DNA of 64,000 nt from positions 1-64,000 of the forward strand of contig CAJULK010000008.1 in NCBI GenBank assembly GCA_910587455.1, written 5' to 3'. This stretch comes from an uncultured Christensenellaceae bacterium. Its GTDB lineage: Bacteria > Bacillota > Clostridia > Christensenellales > Pumilibacteraceae. The notes beneath the pieces are model-generated. The model worked only from the letters and a program-made list of their open reading frames with translations. It had not been told where the DNA came from and did not search any database. Made by a program: the position numbers and the translations under genes. Of this stretch, positions 23,996 through 32,866 are shown in pieces. Within the stretch, counting starts at the first letter, position 1, and each line of letters starts with the position of its first letter.

Positions 23996-24991
23996 ATGCA
24001 GACCGTAATAGATTTATCGAGAATAAGAAATAATGTCAGGCAGATAAGATCCAAACTTTCGGGCGCATTTTGCGCCGTGGTAAAGGCGGACGCATACGGA
24101 CACGGTATTTCGGTAGCGAGCTATATAGAACCGGTAGTCGATTGTTTTTTTGTGGCAACGCCCGACGAAGCGTTTACGCTTGCGGCGGTCGTAAGAAAGC
24201 CTGTGCTCGTGCTCGGCGGCGACGTTTCGCCGTTTACTCGAAGATTCGAACCGAATATCATTCCCACTGTTTGTGATGACCGGCAAGCGCTCGCCATGCT
24301 CAAATCGGGCTATAACGCTTTTTCGGTTGCCGTAAACACGGGAATGAACAGATTGGGCGCTAACGAGCGTAAGCTCGAGGCTATAGAAAAATTTTGCGTC
24401 AGGTACGGTGTCGTTCCGTGGTCGGTGTATTCTCACATATACAACGGGATAGCGTCGGCGCGTGAGCAGTCGGACGAATTCGACAGATTGACGGCGAGTC
24501 CCGTTTTCAGACGAATGAGACATTTATACTGTTCTTGCGCGCTCGAACTCGGCAATGTGTGTGTTTACGATATGACGCGTATCGGTCTTGCGATGTACGG
24601 GTATGCGGGCGGTTTGGATATAGCAATGCGCGCGCGTGCGAAAATCACGGCGCTGTCGTATGTGGCGCGCGGTCGGCACGTAGGTTACGGCGACTATATG
24701 ACAGAGCGCGACACTCTTGTCGCAACGGTCGCTTGCGGGTATGCCGACGGGCTGCGAAGATGCGATAAGCCGCTGTATCTGAAAGTGGGCGACAGAAAAT
24801 GCCGTATCATCGGCATGCCGTGCATGGATGTTTGCATGATAGACGTTACGGGCGTGCCGTGCCGAGTCGGCGAGTATGCATATCTGATTTCGGATAAATC
24901 GGATACGGAATATCTCGCAAAATGTTACGGAACTATTGTTTACGAGGTGCTTACGAATTTCAATGGACGTGCAAAACGAATTTACACATGA
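23996..24991 (+). CDS. alr: Alanine racemase
   Basis: A 331-residue PLP-dependent alanine racemase, shorter than the usual 365-390. The PLP lysine is in VVKADAYGHG (near residue 36) and the second catalytic residue, Tyr, in CGYADGLRR (near 247). NTGMNRLG, TRIGLAMYG and PCMDVCMIDVTG also fit, but some normally conserved positions differ (VNTGMN for VDTGMN; the usual HxANS reads HLYCS). Loops in the middle are trimmed. No Shine-Dalgarno is seen before the ATG. It makes D-Ala for peptidoglycan if active; it could also be a related amino-acid racemase. Confidence 0.85.
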   Translation: MQTVIDLSRIRNNVRQIRSKLSGAFCAVVKADAYGHGISVASYIEPVVDCFFVATPDEAFTLAAVVRKPVLVLGGDVSPFTRRFEPNIIPTVCDDRQALAMLKSGYNAFSVAVNTGMNRLGANERKLEAIEKFCVRYGVVPWSVYSHIYNGIASAREQSDEFDRLTASPVFRRMRHLYCSCALELGNVCVYDMTRIGLAMYGYAGGLDIAMRARAKITALSYVARGRHVGYGDYMTERDTLVATVACGYADGLRRCDKPLYLKVGDRKCRIIGMPCMDVCMIDVTGVPCRVGEYAYLISDKSDTEYLAKCYGTIVYEVLTNFNGRAKRIYT

Positions 24992-25529
24992 TAAAGCCGA
25001 AATAAGACGCCGACTTTTGACGCGGCGATCTTCGGCAGCGGACAAGCCCGTTTTGTCAAGGCGCGCCGTCGCTCGGCTTTTGCCGTTGTTGCGCGGAAAC
25101 GTAATGATATACGTGTCGATCGGTTCGGAACTCGACACGTCGGGTCTTATCGACGTTTTGCTCGGAAATTCGGATATCGCGCTTTTCGCGCCGTATACAT
25201 CTAAAGGCGCGATCGTTCCGTTGCCCGTTAAAAAGCGCGGAGCGGCGGATCGTTTCGGCAATATGCCGTGCGACTGTTATGCGGACGGGTTTGATGCGGT
25301 TAAAGCCGCCGCCGTAAAAATAGACGTTTGCGTTACGCCGCTCGTCGGGTTTGACGACAGCGGTTATCGCATAGGTTACGGTATGGGGTGTTACGACAGA
25401 TTTTTCTCAATGTGCGACGCGTATAAGATAGGCTTGGCGTTCGATTGTCAGCGGTGTGAATTCAGGCATGAATCGCATGATGTACCGCTTGATTGTTGCG
25501 TTACGGAAAGCAAAGTGATATACTTTTGA
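24963..25529 (+). CDS. 5-formyltetrahydrofolate cyclo-ligase
   Basis: A 188-residue protein of the 5-formyl-THF cyclo-ligase family (YgfA/YqgN/MTHFS), which uses ATP to convert 5-formyl-THF to methenyl-THF. KAEIRRRLLTRR near the N-terminus and GYRIGYGMGCYDRFF (about 138-152) match the nucleotide and substrate motifs. I choose the ATG at 24963; an ATG at 24936 would add nine residues. It overlaps the alr end by 29 nt and rsmD starts 1 nt after its stop. Confidence 0.92.
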   Translation: MDVQNEFTHDKAEIRRRLLTRRSSAADKPVLSRRAVARLLPLLRGNVMIYVSIGSELDTSGLIDVLLGNSDIALFAPYTSKGAIVPLPVKKRGAADRFGNMPCDCYADGFDAVKAAAVKIDVCVTPLVGFDDSGYRIGYGMGCYDRFFSMCDAYKIGLAFDCQRCEFRHESHDVPLDCCVTESKVIYF

Positions 25530-25530
25530 T

Positions 25531-26061
25531 ATGCGTGTTATTTCAGGAAAATACAAAGGCAGAACGCTTCTGTCGCCGCACGGCGAGGTGCGGCCCACTA
25601 CCGATCTCGTAAAGGGCAGTTTGTTTTCCATGCTCGACGCCGGAGGACTTGTTCGCGACGCCAATTGGCTCGATGTTTTTTGCGGCGGCGGCGGTATCGG
25701 CATCGAAGCGCTGTCGCGCGGCGCCAATTCGTGTGTGTTTACTGACATAGATACTTCTAACGTGTGTTCTAATCTCAAAAAGCTCGATTTGTCGTGCCGT
25801 GTTATACGTTCGGACTTCAGACGCGTATTGAGATTGCTGCGCGAAGAAAAATTCGATGTAGTGTTTTGCGATCCGCCTTATAAAAGCGGGTACGCCCAAA
25901 CCGCTTTCGAACTTATTCTAAAATACGACATTATTACGGACGGCGGTGTGATAATAATCGAACATAGTTGCGAAAATGACTTGATAAATGTTCCCGAAGA
26001 TTGTATAATAGACAAGAGAGTTTTCGGTGTGTCCGCTCTCGAAATCATTACTCGAGGTTGA
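25531..26061 (+). CDS. rsmD: 16S rRNA (guanine966-N2)-methyltransferase RsmD
   Basis: A 176-residue class I methyltransferase. MRVISGKYKGR and RPTTDLVKGSLFSML are diagnostic of RsmD. The SAM-binding loop is DVFCGGGGIGIEALSRGA (about residues 50-67) and the catalytic motif is CDPPYKSGY (about 117-125). It modifies G966 of 16S rRNA during 30S assembly. It sits directly before coaD, the usual arrangement in Clostridia. Confidence 0.96.
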   Translation: MRVISGKYKGRTLLSPHGEVRPTTDLVKGSLFSMLDAGGLVRDANWLDVFCGGGGIGIEALSRGANSCVFTDIDTSNVCSNLKKLDLSCRVIRSDFRRVLRLLREEKFDVVFCDPPYKSGYAQTAFELILKYDIITDGGVIIIEHSCENDLINVPEDCIIDKRVFGVSALEIITRG

Positions 26062-26062
26062 T

Positions 26063-26542
26063 ATGAAAGCGATATTTGCCGGAGCTTTCGACCCGTTTAC
26101 GCTCGGTCATCGCGATATTTGCGAACGCGCTTCGCGCATATTCGGCAACGTAACGGTTGCCGTTGCGGAATCGACGGGGAAGAATACGGTATCGCTCGAA
26201 AAACGCGTCGATATAGCGAGACTGTCTGTTGACGGGATCGCCGGCGTTGACGTCGAACCGTTCCGCGGACTGTTGAGCGATTACATAAAAAAATCGGGCG
26301 AGTGCGTGCTTGTGCGCGGCGTTCGCGGTACAAACGACTTCGAGTACGAACGCGACAGATTGCGTGTTTATTCGTCGCTGTGCGGCGCAGACGCCGTGCT
26401 TCTCGTTACCAAACCAGAGCTCGAGCATGTGTCGTCTACCGTCGTTCGCGAGCTTGCCGCGCTCGGCAGTCCGCTCGACGGGTATGCCGCCGCAAAAGCG
26501 AAAGACGTAATTAAATCTGTTTATCGTAAATTCGGGGAGTAG
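26063..26542 (+). CDS. coaD: Phosphopantetheine adenylyltransferase CoaD
   Basis: A 159-residue nucleotidyltransferase for the fourth step of CoA synthesis (4'-phosphopantetheine + ATP to dephospho-CoA). AGAFDPFTLGH carries the TxGH motif, and VRGVRGTNDFEYE and the C-terminal EHVSSTVVREL (usual ISSxxVRE) match the family. The true start is the ATG at 26063, one base after the rsmD stop; upstream in-frame sequence belongs to rsmD. coaBC lies at 34.5 kb. Confidence 0.97.
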   Translation: MKAIFAGAFDPFTLGHRDICERASRIFGNVTVAVAESTGKNTVSLEKRVDIARLSVDGIAGVDVEPFRGLLSDYIKKSGECVLVRGVRGTNDFEYERDRLRVYSSLCGADAVLLVTKPELEHVSSTVVRELAALGSPLDGYAAAKAKDVIKSVYRKFGE

Positions 26543-26546
26543 GATT

Positions 26547-27011
26547 ATGCAGGAACATATAGACGCTTTGGAAATTTTGGACAAGCTGCGCGAGGAACTC
26601 TCTTGCGGAAAAGGGTTTTTTTCGAAAAAACCAGATTGGGAGCTTTGCGTGGAACTGTGCGACAAGCTCGCGCGCGTTTTACCGGAGTCGTTCGGCGAAG
26701 CGGAATACATCAATCAAAAGCGGAAAGAGATACTTTCGAACGCGGACGTAGTTGCCAAGAACACCATTCGTGCCGCGGAAGAAAAAGCAAATAAAATAAT
26801 ATCCGAAACAGAGGTCGTGAAAAACGCCAACGTTGCCGCAAAACAGATAATAGAAAACGCATACACGCAATGCGATAATTTGATATTGCGCACAAAGTCG
26901 CATCTCGACAATTTGTTTGTTGAGACGGAAAAATTTTTATGTTCTACGCTTGCATTGGTTCGCACAAACCGCGAGGAGCTTCGCATGGCGCTTACGGACG
27001 TCGATAAGTAA
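26547..27011 (+). CDS. Coiled-coil protein encoded next to coaD
   Basis: A 154-residue soluble protein; residues about 60-125 form an Ala/Lys/Glu-rich amphipathic coiled coil (AAEEKANKIISETE and following), like DivIVA-type or V-ATPase-subunit-H-like stalk proteins. Small coiled-coil proteins at this place after coaD are common in Clostridia and often annotated 'ATPase' without evidence. There are no catalytic motifs and no membrane segment. It starts 4 bp after coaD, so it is co-transcribed. Its function is unknown. Confidence 0.75.
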   Translation: MQEHIDALEILDKLREELSCGKGFFSKKPDWELCVELCDKLARVLPESFGEAEYINQKRKEILSNADVVAKNTIRAAEEKANKIISETEVVKNANVAAKQIIENAYTQCDNLILRTKSHLDNLFVETEKFLCSTLALVRTNREELRMALTDVDK

Positions 27012-27020
27012 TAAACACTT

Positions 27021-28055
27021 ATGTTTGAAATCGTACGAAAGATTATGCCCGTTGCCGATGTTCGGGAACTTGTGCCTTTGCCGCAAAGCGCGCAAAAAAC
27101 AAGAGAGTCTGCGCTGAGGCAGTTATCCGATATATTGATCGGTGCGGATAGGCGTAAAATTATTATTGCCGGACCGTGCTCGGCGGACAGCGAAGACGCA
27201 GTATGCGATTATGCGTGCAGGCTGTCGCGAGTTGCCGAATCGATACGTGACCGCGCGTTCGTTATCGTTCGCGTATATACCGCCAAACCGCGCACGCACG
27301 GAAGCGGATATAAGGGCATGTACTACAATCCCGATCCCGTCGCCGATCGCGCGGATATAGAGAACGGTATCGTAGCGCTAAGAAAGATGCATGTACGCGT
27401 GCTTTGCGAAAGCGGACTGATAACGGCAGACGAAATGCTTTTTCCGCAAATTACGCGATATATAGACGACGTGCTCGGTTATGCGGCTGTGGGCGCACGT
27501 TCGTCCGACGATCAATTTCACAAGCTCGTCGCGAGCGGGTTGGATATCCCTATAGGGATCAAAAATCCGTTGAACGGCGATTTGCGAGCTCTCGCGGGAT
27601 CGCTTCGCACGGCGCAGAGCGCAAATGAATTTATGTTTTGCGGATCGCAGGTGGCTACGAGCGGAAACGCGTTCGCTCATGCCGTATTGCGCGGCGGTGT
27701 GGATTCTGCCGGACGACATTTTTCAAACAGCGAAACGGGCGATATACTGCGGCTGAAAGACGAATTGTCCGAGAGCGGTATTGTAAATCCGTCCGCTATA
27801 GTAGACGTAAACCATTCGAACAGCGGCAAAGACCCTTTTGTTCAGCCCGACATAATGTATAAAGTGTTGCGCGGTTTGCGGTCGGCGCCCGAAGCAAACG
27901 AGTTGGTAAAAGGATTTATGACAGAAAGTTATATAGAGGACGGCAAATGTGCGCCCGACGGCGGCGTTTACGGCAAGTCGATCACGGACGCATGTCTCGG
28001 ATTCGAAAAAACAAAACAAATGCTTTTGCGTGCCGCCGACGAAATAGTTGCGTAA
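27021..28055 (+). CDS. 3-deoxy-7-phosphoheptulonate synthase (AroG/F type)
   Basis: A 344-residue class I DAHP synthase, which condenses PEP and erythrose-4-phosphate, the first step of the shikimate pathway. Motifs: IIAGPCSADSEDA (about 48-60), a KPRT segment (about 95), VGARSSDDQ with H following (about 158-167), GIKNPLNGD, and VDVNHSNSGKDP (usual D.SH.NS.K). Several positions differ from E. coli AroG, so it is a divergent branch. No other aro genes adjoin it; it follows the coiled-coil gene by 9 bp. Confidence 0.93.
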   Translation: MFEIVRKIMPVADVRELVPLPQSAQKTRESALRQLSDILIGADRRKIIIAGPCSADSEDAVCDYACRLSRVAESIRDRAFVIVRVYTAKPRTHGSGYKGMYYNPDPVADRADIENGIVALRKMHVRVLCESGLITADEMLFPQITRYIDDVLGYAAVGARSSDDQFHKLVASGLDIPIGIKNPLNGDLRALAGSLRTAQSANEFMFCGSQVATSGNAFAHAVLRGGVDSAGRHFSNSETGDILRLKDELSESGIVNPSAIVDVNHSNSGKDPFVQPDIMYKVLRGLRSAPEANELVKGFMTESYIEDGKCAPDGGVYGKSITDACLGFEKTKQMLLRAADEIVA

Positions 28056-28136
28056 TGCCGCAAACACGCCGAAAAAAATCGTAATCGGTCTTGTGGAGTC
28101 GAAAATTGACATATACGATTCTGCCGACGGTATGTG

Positions 28137-28145
28137 TGCTATAAT
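28137..28145 (+). promoter_or_regulatory. Extended -10 promoter before the unknown gene at 28178
   Basis: TGC followed by TATAAT forms an extended -10 element; no good -35 lies 17 bp upstream. A TTGACA at 28106 is too far (28 bp) to pair with it. GGAGG at 28161 then precedes the ATG at 28178 by 12 nt. Confidence 0.55.
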
Positions 28146-28177
28146 GCATGCATTACATCTGGAGGCACTTTACGATC

Positions 28178-28558
28178 ATGGCACAGAAATCGGGCGAACT
28201 CAAAAAACGCTGTCAGCTTGCGAAACAACGGCTCAAAATGGGATATTGGCAGGATATCGGTTCGAACGGGACGGCGGAATTCGGCGCTCCGTCGGCGGCG
28301 GCAAGATCCGACGGCGCACGCATGAGATTGCGCATAGAATACGATAATTCCGCATCGGCGCACGATGAAAAGATGTATGAAAAAGTTTGCGCGATACTCG
28401 ATTGCGACGAGATAGCGCTCAACCCGATCGGGCAGTTGATAGACAATCAAGTGTACGGCGCGCTCGATTCGGCAGGCAAACAGAGATATATACTCGAACT
28501 GTCGAATAAGTTCAGAGAGCTTAAAGAAAGATATTACCGCGAGCGCACGGGCGCATGA
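28178..28558 (+). CDS. Unknown small basic protein
   Basis: 126 residues, not recognised. It has a basic N-terminus (KKRCQLAKQRLKMGYW), a Ser/Ala-rich middle, and a helical, charged C-terminal half (about 65-126). No membrane segment, cysteine cluster or nucleotide motif. The ATG at 28178 follows GGAGG at a long 12-nt spacing. It has its own extended -10 promoter and lies 31 bp before pcrA, so it may share that transcript. Codon usage resembles its neighbours. Confidence 0.7.
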   Translation: MAQKSGELKKRCQLAKQRLKMGYWQDIGSNGTAEFGAPSAAARSDGARMRLRIEYDNSASAHDEKMYEKVCAILDCDEIALNPIGQLIDNQVYGALDSAGKQRYILELSNKFRELKERYYRERTGA

Positions 28559-28589
28559 CGGCAGCTCACACCAAGGAGAATTTTACTTT

Positions 28590-30851
28590 ATGTACAGACC
28601 GGAAGACCTTAACGATATACAAAAAAGCGCAGTGCTCGAAACAGATGGCGCCGTCCTTGTTACGGCGGGTGCGGGCAGCGGAAAAACAAGACTTCTTACG
28701 CACCGGATAACGCATCTTATCAAAGATCTCGGCGTGGCGCCGTACAACGTTCTCGCTATTACGTTTACCAATAAAGCCGCCAACGAAATGCGTATCAGGC
28801 TCGGCGGCATGATAGAGACGGAAGGGATTTGGATATTTACGTTTCATGCCGCATGCGTGCGTATTCTGAGACGCTTTATAGACAGAATAGGTTTCGATAA
28901 AAATTTTACCATATACGGAGATTCGGAAACCAAGTCGATAGTCAAGCGCATATGTAAAACCAAAGGTTATCCCGAAGATATGGTCAAGCGTATTCTTTGC
29001 GAAATTTCTAGTGCCAAGTCGGATGGAGTATTGCCCGAGTTTTATGAAAACGAGCATAAATTTTCACGCGACGCGGAAAAAATAGCCGAAGCTTATAAGA
29101 TATATCAAAATACGTTGAAGCAGAACAATGCGCTCGATTACGACGATCTTCTTATACAGACATATAATCTCTTGCGCTCTAATGCGGAAGCCCGCGAATT
29201 TTACCAAAACAAATTCAAATATATACATATAGACGAATTTCAGGATACGAATACCATTCAGTACGAAATAGTAAAAATTCTGGCGGCAAAGCACGGCAAT
29301 ATTTTTGCGGTGGGCGACGAGGATCAATGCATTTATACATGGCGCGGCGCGTCCGTCGCAAACATGAAAAACTTTCGCAAGGATTTCGATTGCAAACTCA
29401 TAAAGCTCGAACAGAATTACCGTTCGACATCTAATATACTCGAAGTCGCCAACAAAATAATCAAGGGCAACAGCAACAGATTCGACAAGAATTTGTGGAC
29501 TGCAAACGGCGACGGCGAAAAGGCGGTTTGTTTCGGCGCTGCGTCCGAAGGGTTCGAAGCCGATTATGTGGTGCGCGCGATATACGATCTTACGCACGGC
29601 GGCGATTATAATTATTCGGACTGCGCGGTGCTGCTGCGGTTGAATGCGCTTACGCGACCTTTCGAAGAACGGTTTATGCAGTACGGTATACCGCACCGAG
29701 TATACGGCGGATTTAAGTTTTACGACAGAAAGGAAGTAAAGGATGTTCTCGCATATGCGCGCCTGTCCGTGAATCATGCGGACGACGAGGCGCTGCTCAG
29801 AATAATAAACTTTCCGCGGCGCGGCATAGGCGAGGCGTCGATAGAGAAACTTCGCGACTATGCCGCCCGATCGGGCAAGAGTTTGTACGATATTGTCGTA
29901 AGCGCTTCCGCATTGCCGTTTGCTACGAGTCTTAAAGAAAAGCTGATCGGATTCGGCAATGTTTTGGAAAATCTTTCGAAAGCTGCGGAAGGTGAAGTTA
30001 CGGCGTTTTTCAAATATTTGCTGTTTGACGTTCTCAATGTCGTAAACCTGTTTTCAAACGATTCGGACGACGAATCGCGTCTCGAAAATCTAAACGAACT
30101 TATAAACTCGGTGCGTGAATTTTCCGTGAACAATCCGTCGGCGGATGTGTCCGATTATTTGCAAACCGTATCGCTTTACAGCGATACGGACGATATTAAC
30201 GAAGATAATTGCGTAACCGTTGCCACGGTGCACAGTGCCAAAGGCTTGGAATTTCCCGTCGTGTTCGTAATAGGGTTGGAAGACGGAATTTTTCCGTCAC
30301 TGCGCGAAAACGAAAGCGACAACTCGCATATGGAAGAAGAGCGACGGCTGATGTATGTAGCCGTTACGCGGGCAATGGAGCGACTGTACTTGACGTATGC
30401 GAAATCGCGTTTTCTTTACGGAAAGACCGATTACCGTATGCCGTCGAGATTTTTACGCGAGTGCGGGCTTGTGGAAAGCGAGATCAAACGGCGCGATTAT
30501 GACGACGGTTATTCGTTCGGTTCGAGGTCTTACGGCAACGTCGGCGATTTTTCGCGCGCTTCGACTATATCGGTGCCGCGAAAAACTTTCGACGACACGG
30601 CGGGCGGTTCGACTTTTTCGGGCGCGTATAAGAGCGATTACGGGAAGTCGGATTCCAATCGGAAAGTTGCGGACGACAAAGATAAAAGTAAATTCGCCGT
30701 AGGCGTCACTGTTATGCACAAGCGGCTCGGCAAAGGCAAAGTGGTAGGGCTGGAATCCACCGGCGGAGTGCTTTACGCAAAGATAGATTTCGAACGCGGC
30801 GGTGTGATGTTGCTTACCGTCGATTGCGCGCCGCTTACGGTCTTGGACTGA
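28590..30851 (+). CDS. pcrA: ATP-dependent DNA helicase PcrA (UvrD/Rep family)
   Basis: A 753-residue SF1A 3'-5' helicase. Motif I TAGAGSGKT is near residue 27, motif Ia TFTNKAANEM near 58, motif II DEFQDTN near 215, motif III GDEDQCIYTWRGA, and the C-terminal VAVTRAMERLYL is motif VI. The last 50 residues (VGVTVMHKRLGKGKVVG on) form the Tudor-like domain that binds RNA polymerase in PcrA. An AGGAG precedes the ATG. The adjacent ligA is the usual Bacillota pairing for repair and replication. Confidence 0.97.
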   Translation: MYRPEDLNDIQKSAVLETDGAVLVTAGAGSGKTRLLTHRITHLIKDLGVAPYNVLAITFTNKAANEMRIRLGGMIETEGIWIFTFHAACVRILRRFIDRIGFDKNFTIYGDSETKSIVKRICKTKGYPEDMVKRILCEISSAKSDGVLPEFYENEHKFSRDAEKIAEAYKIYQNTLKQNNALDYDDLLIQTYNLLRSNAEAREFYQNKFKYIHIDEFQDTNTIQYEIVKILAAKHGNIFAVGDEDQCIYTWRGASVANMKNFRKDFDCKLIKLEQNYRSTSNILEVANKIIKGNSNRFDKNLWTANGDGEKAVCFGAASEGFEADYVVRAIYDLTHGGDYNYSDCAVLLRLNALTRPFEERFMQYGIPHRVYGGFKFYDRKEVKDVLAYARLSVNHADDEALLRIINFPRRGIGEASIEKLRDYAARSGKSLYDIVVSASALPFATSLKEKLIGFGNVLENLSKAAEGEVTAFFKYLLFDVLNVVNLFSNDSDDESRLENLNELINSVREFSVNNPSADVSDYLQTVSLYSDTDDINEDNCVTVATVHSAKGLEFPVVFVIGLEDGIFPSLRENESDNSHMEEERRLMYVAVTRAMERLYLTYAKSRFLYGKTDYRMPSRFLRECGLVESEIKRRDYDDGYSFGSRSYGNVGDFSRASTISVPRKTFDDTAGGSTFSGAYKSDYGKSDSNRKVADDKDKSKFAVGVTVMHKRLGKGKVVGLESTGGVLYAKIDFERGGVMLLTVDCAPLTVLD

Positions 30852-30868
30852 CGGCAAAGGAGATGGCA

Positions 30869-32815
30869 ATGGACGATATGCAAAAACTTCGCGAGCTTGT
30901 CAACAAGCTGAACGATCTTGCTTACAGATATTACGTTATGGACGAGCCGATCGTTTCCGACAAAGAATACGACGCGCTTTACGACGAGCTTACGGCGCTT
31001 GAAAACAAGACGGGAACGATTCTTTCCGATTCGCCTACAAAGCGAGTGGGCGGCGAACCGCTTAAAGAGTTCGAAAGTCATAAGCACCTTCGGCGGCTTT
31101 ACAGTCTCGACAAGTGCAACAGTTTCGATGCGTTGCGAAATTGGTTTGAAAAAGCGACTGCGGCACTCGGGCGTGCGCCCGAATGTACGCTCGAGTATAA
31201 ACTCGACGGACTTACGATTTGTCTTACGTACAAGAACGGCGGGCTTGTAACGGGATCTACGCGAGGCAACGGCGAGGTGGGCGAAAACGTTACCGAACAG
31301 GTCAAGACAATTCGTTCCGTGCCGCTCGGCGTGCCGTTCGACGGCGTAGTCGAAGTTCAGGGCGAAGGTATAATGCGCATAAGCGCGCTCGAAAAGTATA
31401 ACGCCGCCGCTGCCGTGCCGCTGAAGAATCCGCGGAATGCGGTTGCGGGCGCTATTCGCAATCTCGATGTCCGCGAAACAGCCAAGCGCAATCTCGACGT
31501 TGTTTTTTACAACGTGAATTATCTAGACGGCGACTGTTCGCTGGGACAGACCGAACAGATAGAATTTTTGAAACGGAACAGATTTAAGACGGAGTTTTGT
31601 TTCGTTTCTGACGATATAGAAAAAATTATCGAAAAGATAAAATCGGTGGACAGAAACAAACTCGATTTCGCTATTGACGGTATGGTCGTTAAAATAAATT
31701 CCCAAGCTGCGCGGACCGTGCTCGGATATACCGACAAATTCCCGAAGTGGGCGATAGCCTATAAGTTCGAAGCGGAAGAAACGACCACGGTGCTCGATGA
31801 CGTAACGTGGCAGGTGGGGCGAACCGGCAAACTCACGCCGCTCGCCATTTTGCAGCCTGTCGAGTTGTGCGGCGCTACAGTAAAACGAGCTACGCTCAAC
31901 AACTACGGCGATATCGTGCGCAAAAACGTATCGAAGGGCGCGCGGGTGTTTATTCGTCGAAGCAATGACGTAATTCCAGAAATATTGGGCGTTGCGGAAG
32001 CGCCCCGTAATGCGGAGCTCATTGAAAAACCTGAGTTATGCCCGTCTTGCGGGAGCGAACTTACCGAGGAGGGCGCGCATCTTTTTTGCATGAACTTTTA
32101 CGGTTGCCGTCAGCAAATAGTTAACAGGATAGAGCATTTCTGTTCAAAGGAGTGTATGGATATCGACGGCGTAAGCGTTAAAACTGCCGAGCAGTTGTAT
32201 GATAAACTGTCGCTGCGTTCCGCCGCAGAACTGTACGATCTTACAAAAGACGATCTTGCGAAAATCGACGGTTTCAAAGATAAAAAGATCGCCAATTTTC
32301 TCGCCGCCGTGCAAAAGTCTAAATCCGCCGATCTTCCGCATTTTATAAACGCTTTGTGTATAGACAATGTCGGGAGAAAAACCGCGCGGGATCTCGCGGA
32401 ACATTTCGGATCGGTGGGCGCGCTTGGAAAAGCGACGGCGGAAGAACTCGTGTCGATTCCCGACGTAGGCGAGATCGTCGCCCGTTCCGTCGTGGAATAT
32501 TTCGAGCGTCACGGCGAAGCCGTCGAAAGGTATAAAGCGCTCGGCATAGATCCGCATTATAAAGCGGAGCGCGGCGGTGTTTTGGATGGATTGAAATTCG
32601 TTCTTACGGGAACTTTGCCGACATTGACGCGCGACGAAGCGCGCGCAATGATAGAATCTTCGGGCGGCTCGGTAATGTCAAGCGTTTCAAAACTGACCGA
32701 TATTGTGCTTGCGGGCGAAAACGCGGGGTCCAAGCTTGACAAAGCGCGCGCTCTCGGCAAAAAAATTATCGACGAAACGGAATTTTTGAAACTAATAAAT
32801 GTATCAAACAGTTGA
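30869..32815 (+). CDS. ligA: NAD+-dependent DNA ligase LigA
   Basis: A 648-residue DNA ligase. The catalytic lysine is Lys111 in YKLDGL; the Ia domain (YYVMDEPIVSDKEYDAL) precedes it. A four-cysteine zinc site (CPSC ... C ... C, about residues 390-412), helix-hairpin-helix repeats (about 430-560) and a C-terminal BRCT domain (about 570-648) complete it. The start at 30869 is chosen because AAAGGAG lies 6 nt before it; an ATG at 30863 abuts the ribosome site. It starts 17 bp after pcrA. Confidence 0.97.
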   Translation: MDDMQKLRELVNKLNDLAYRYYVMDEPIVSDKEYDALYDELTALENKTGTILSDSPTKRVGGEPLKEFESHKHLRRLYSLDKCNSFDALRNWFEKATAALGRAPECTLEYKLDGLTICLTYKNGGLVTGSTRGNGEVGENVTEQVKTIRSVPLGVPFDGVVEVQGEGIMRISALEKYNAAAAVPLKNPRNAVAGAIRNLDVRETAKRNLDVVFYNVNYLDGDCSLGQTEQIEFLKRNRFKTEFCFVSDDIEKIIEKIKSVDRNKLDFAIDGMVVKINSQAARTVLGYTDKFPKWAIAYKFEAEETTTVLDDVTWQVGRTGKLTPLAILQPVELCGATVKRATLNNYGDIVRKNVSKGARVFIRRSNDVIPEILGVAEAPRNAELIEKPELCPSCGSELTEEGAHLFCMNFYGCRQQIVNRIEHFCSKECMDIDGVSVKTAEQLYDKLSLRSAAELYDLTKDDLAKIDGFKDKKIANFLAAVQKSKSADLPHFINALCIDNVGRKTARDLAEHFGSVGALGKATAEELVSIPDVGEIVARSVVEYFERHGEAVERYKALGIDPHYKAERGGVLDGLKFVLTGTLPTLTRDEARAMIESSGGSVMSSVSKLTDIVLAGENAGSKLDKARALGKKIIDETEFLKLINVSNS

Positions 32816-32840
32816 AAAACGGTTTTCGTTGTGATATAAT
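32812..32840 (+). promoter_or_regulatory. Promoter of yicC-gmk-rpoZ
   Basis: TTGAAA (32812-32817) overlaps the ligA stop, with TATAAT at 32835-32840 after 17 bp. The yicC ATG at 32867 is 26 bp further. Confidence 0.8.
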
Positions 32841-32866
32841 ATAAAAGTCGAAGTTTCGAGGTGCAT

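Noticed and set aside
28106..28134. TTGACA at 28106 as the -35 of the promoter before the gene at 28178
   Set aside because: The nearest good -10 is 28 bp away; at 17 bp the sequence is GGTATG, a poor match. The extended -10 at 28137 is preferred.
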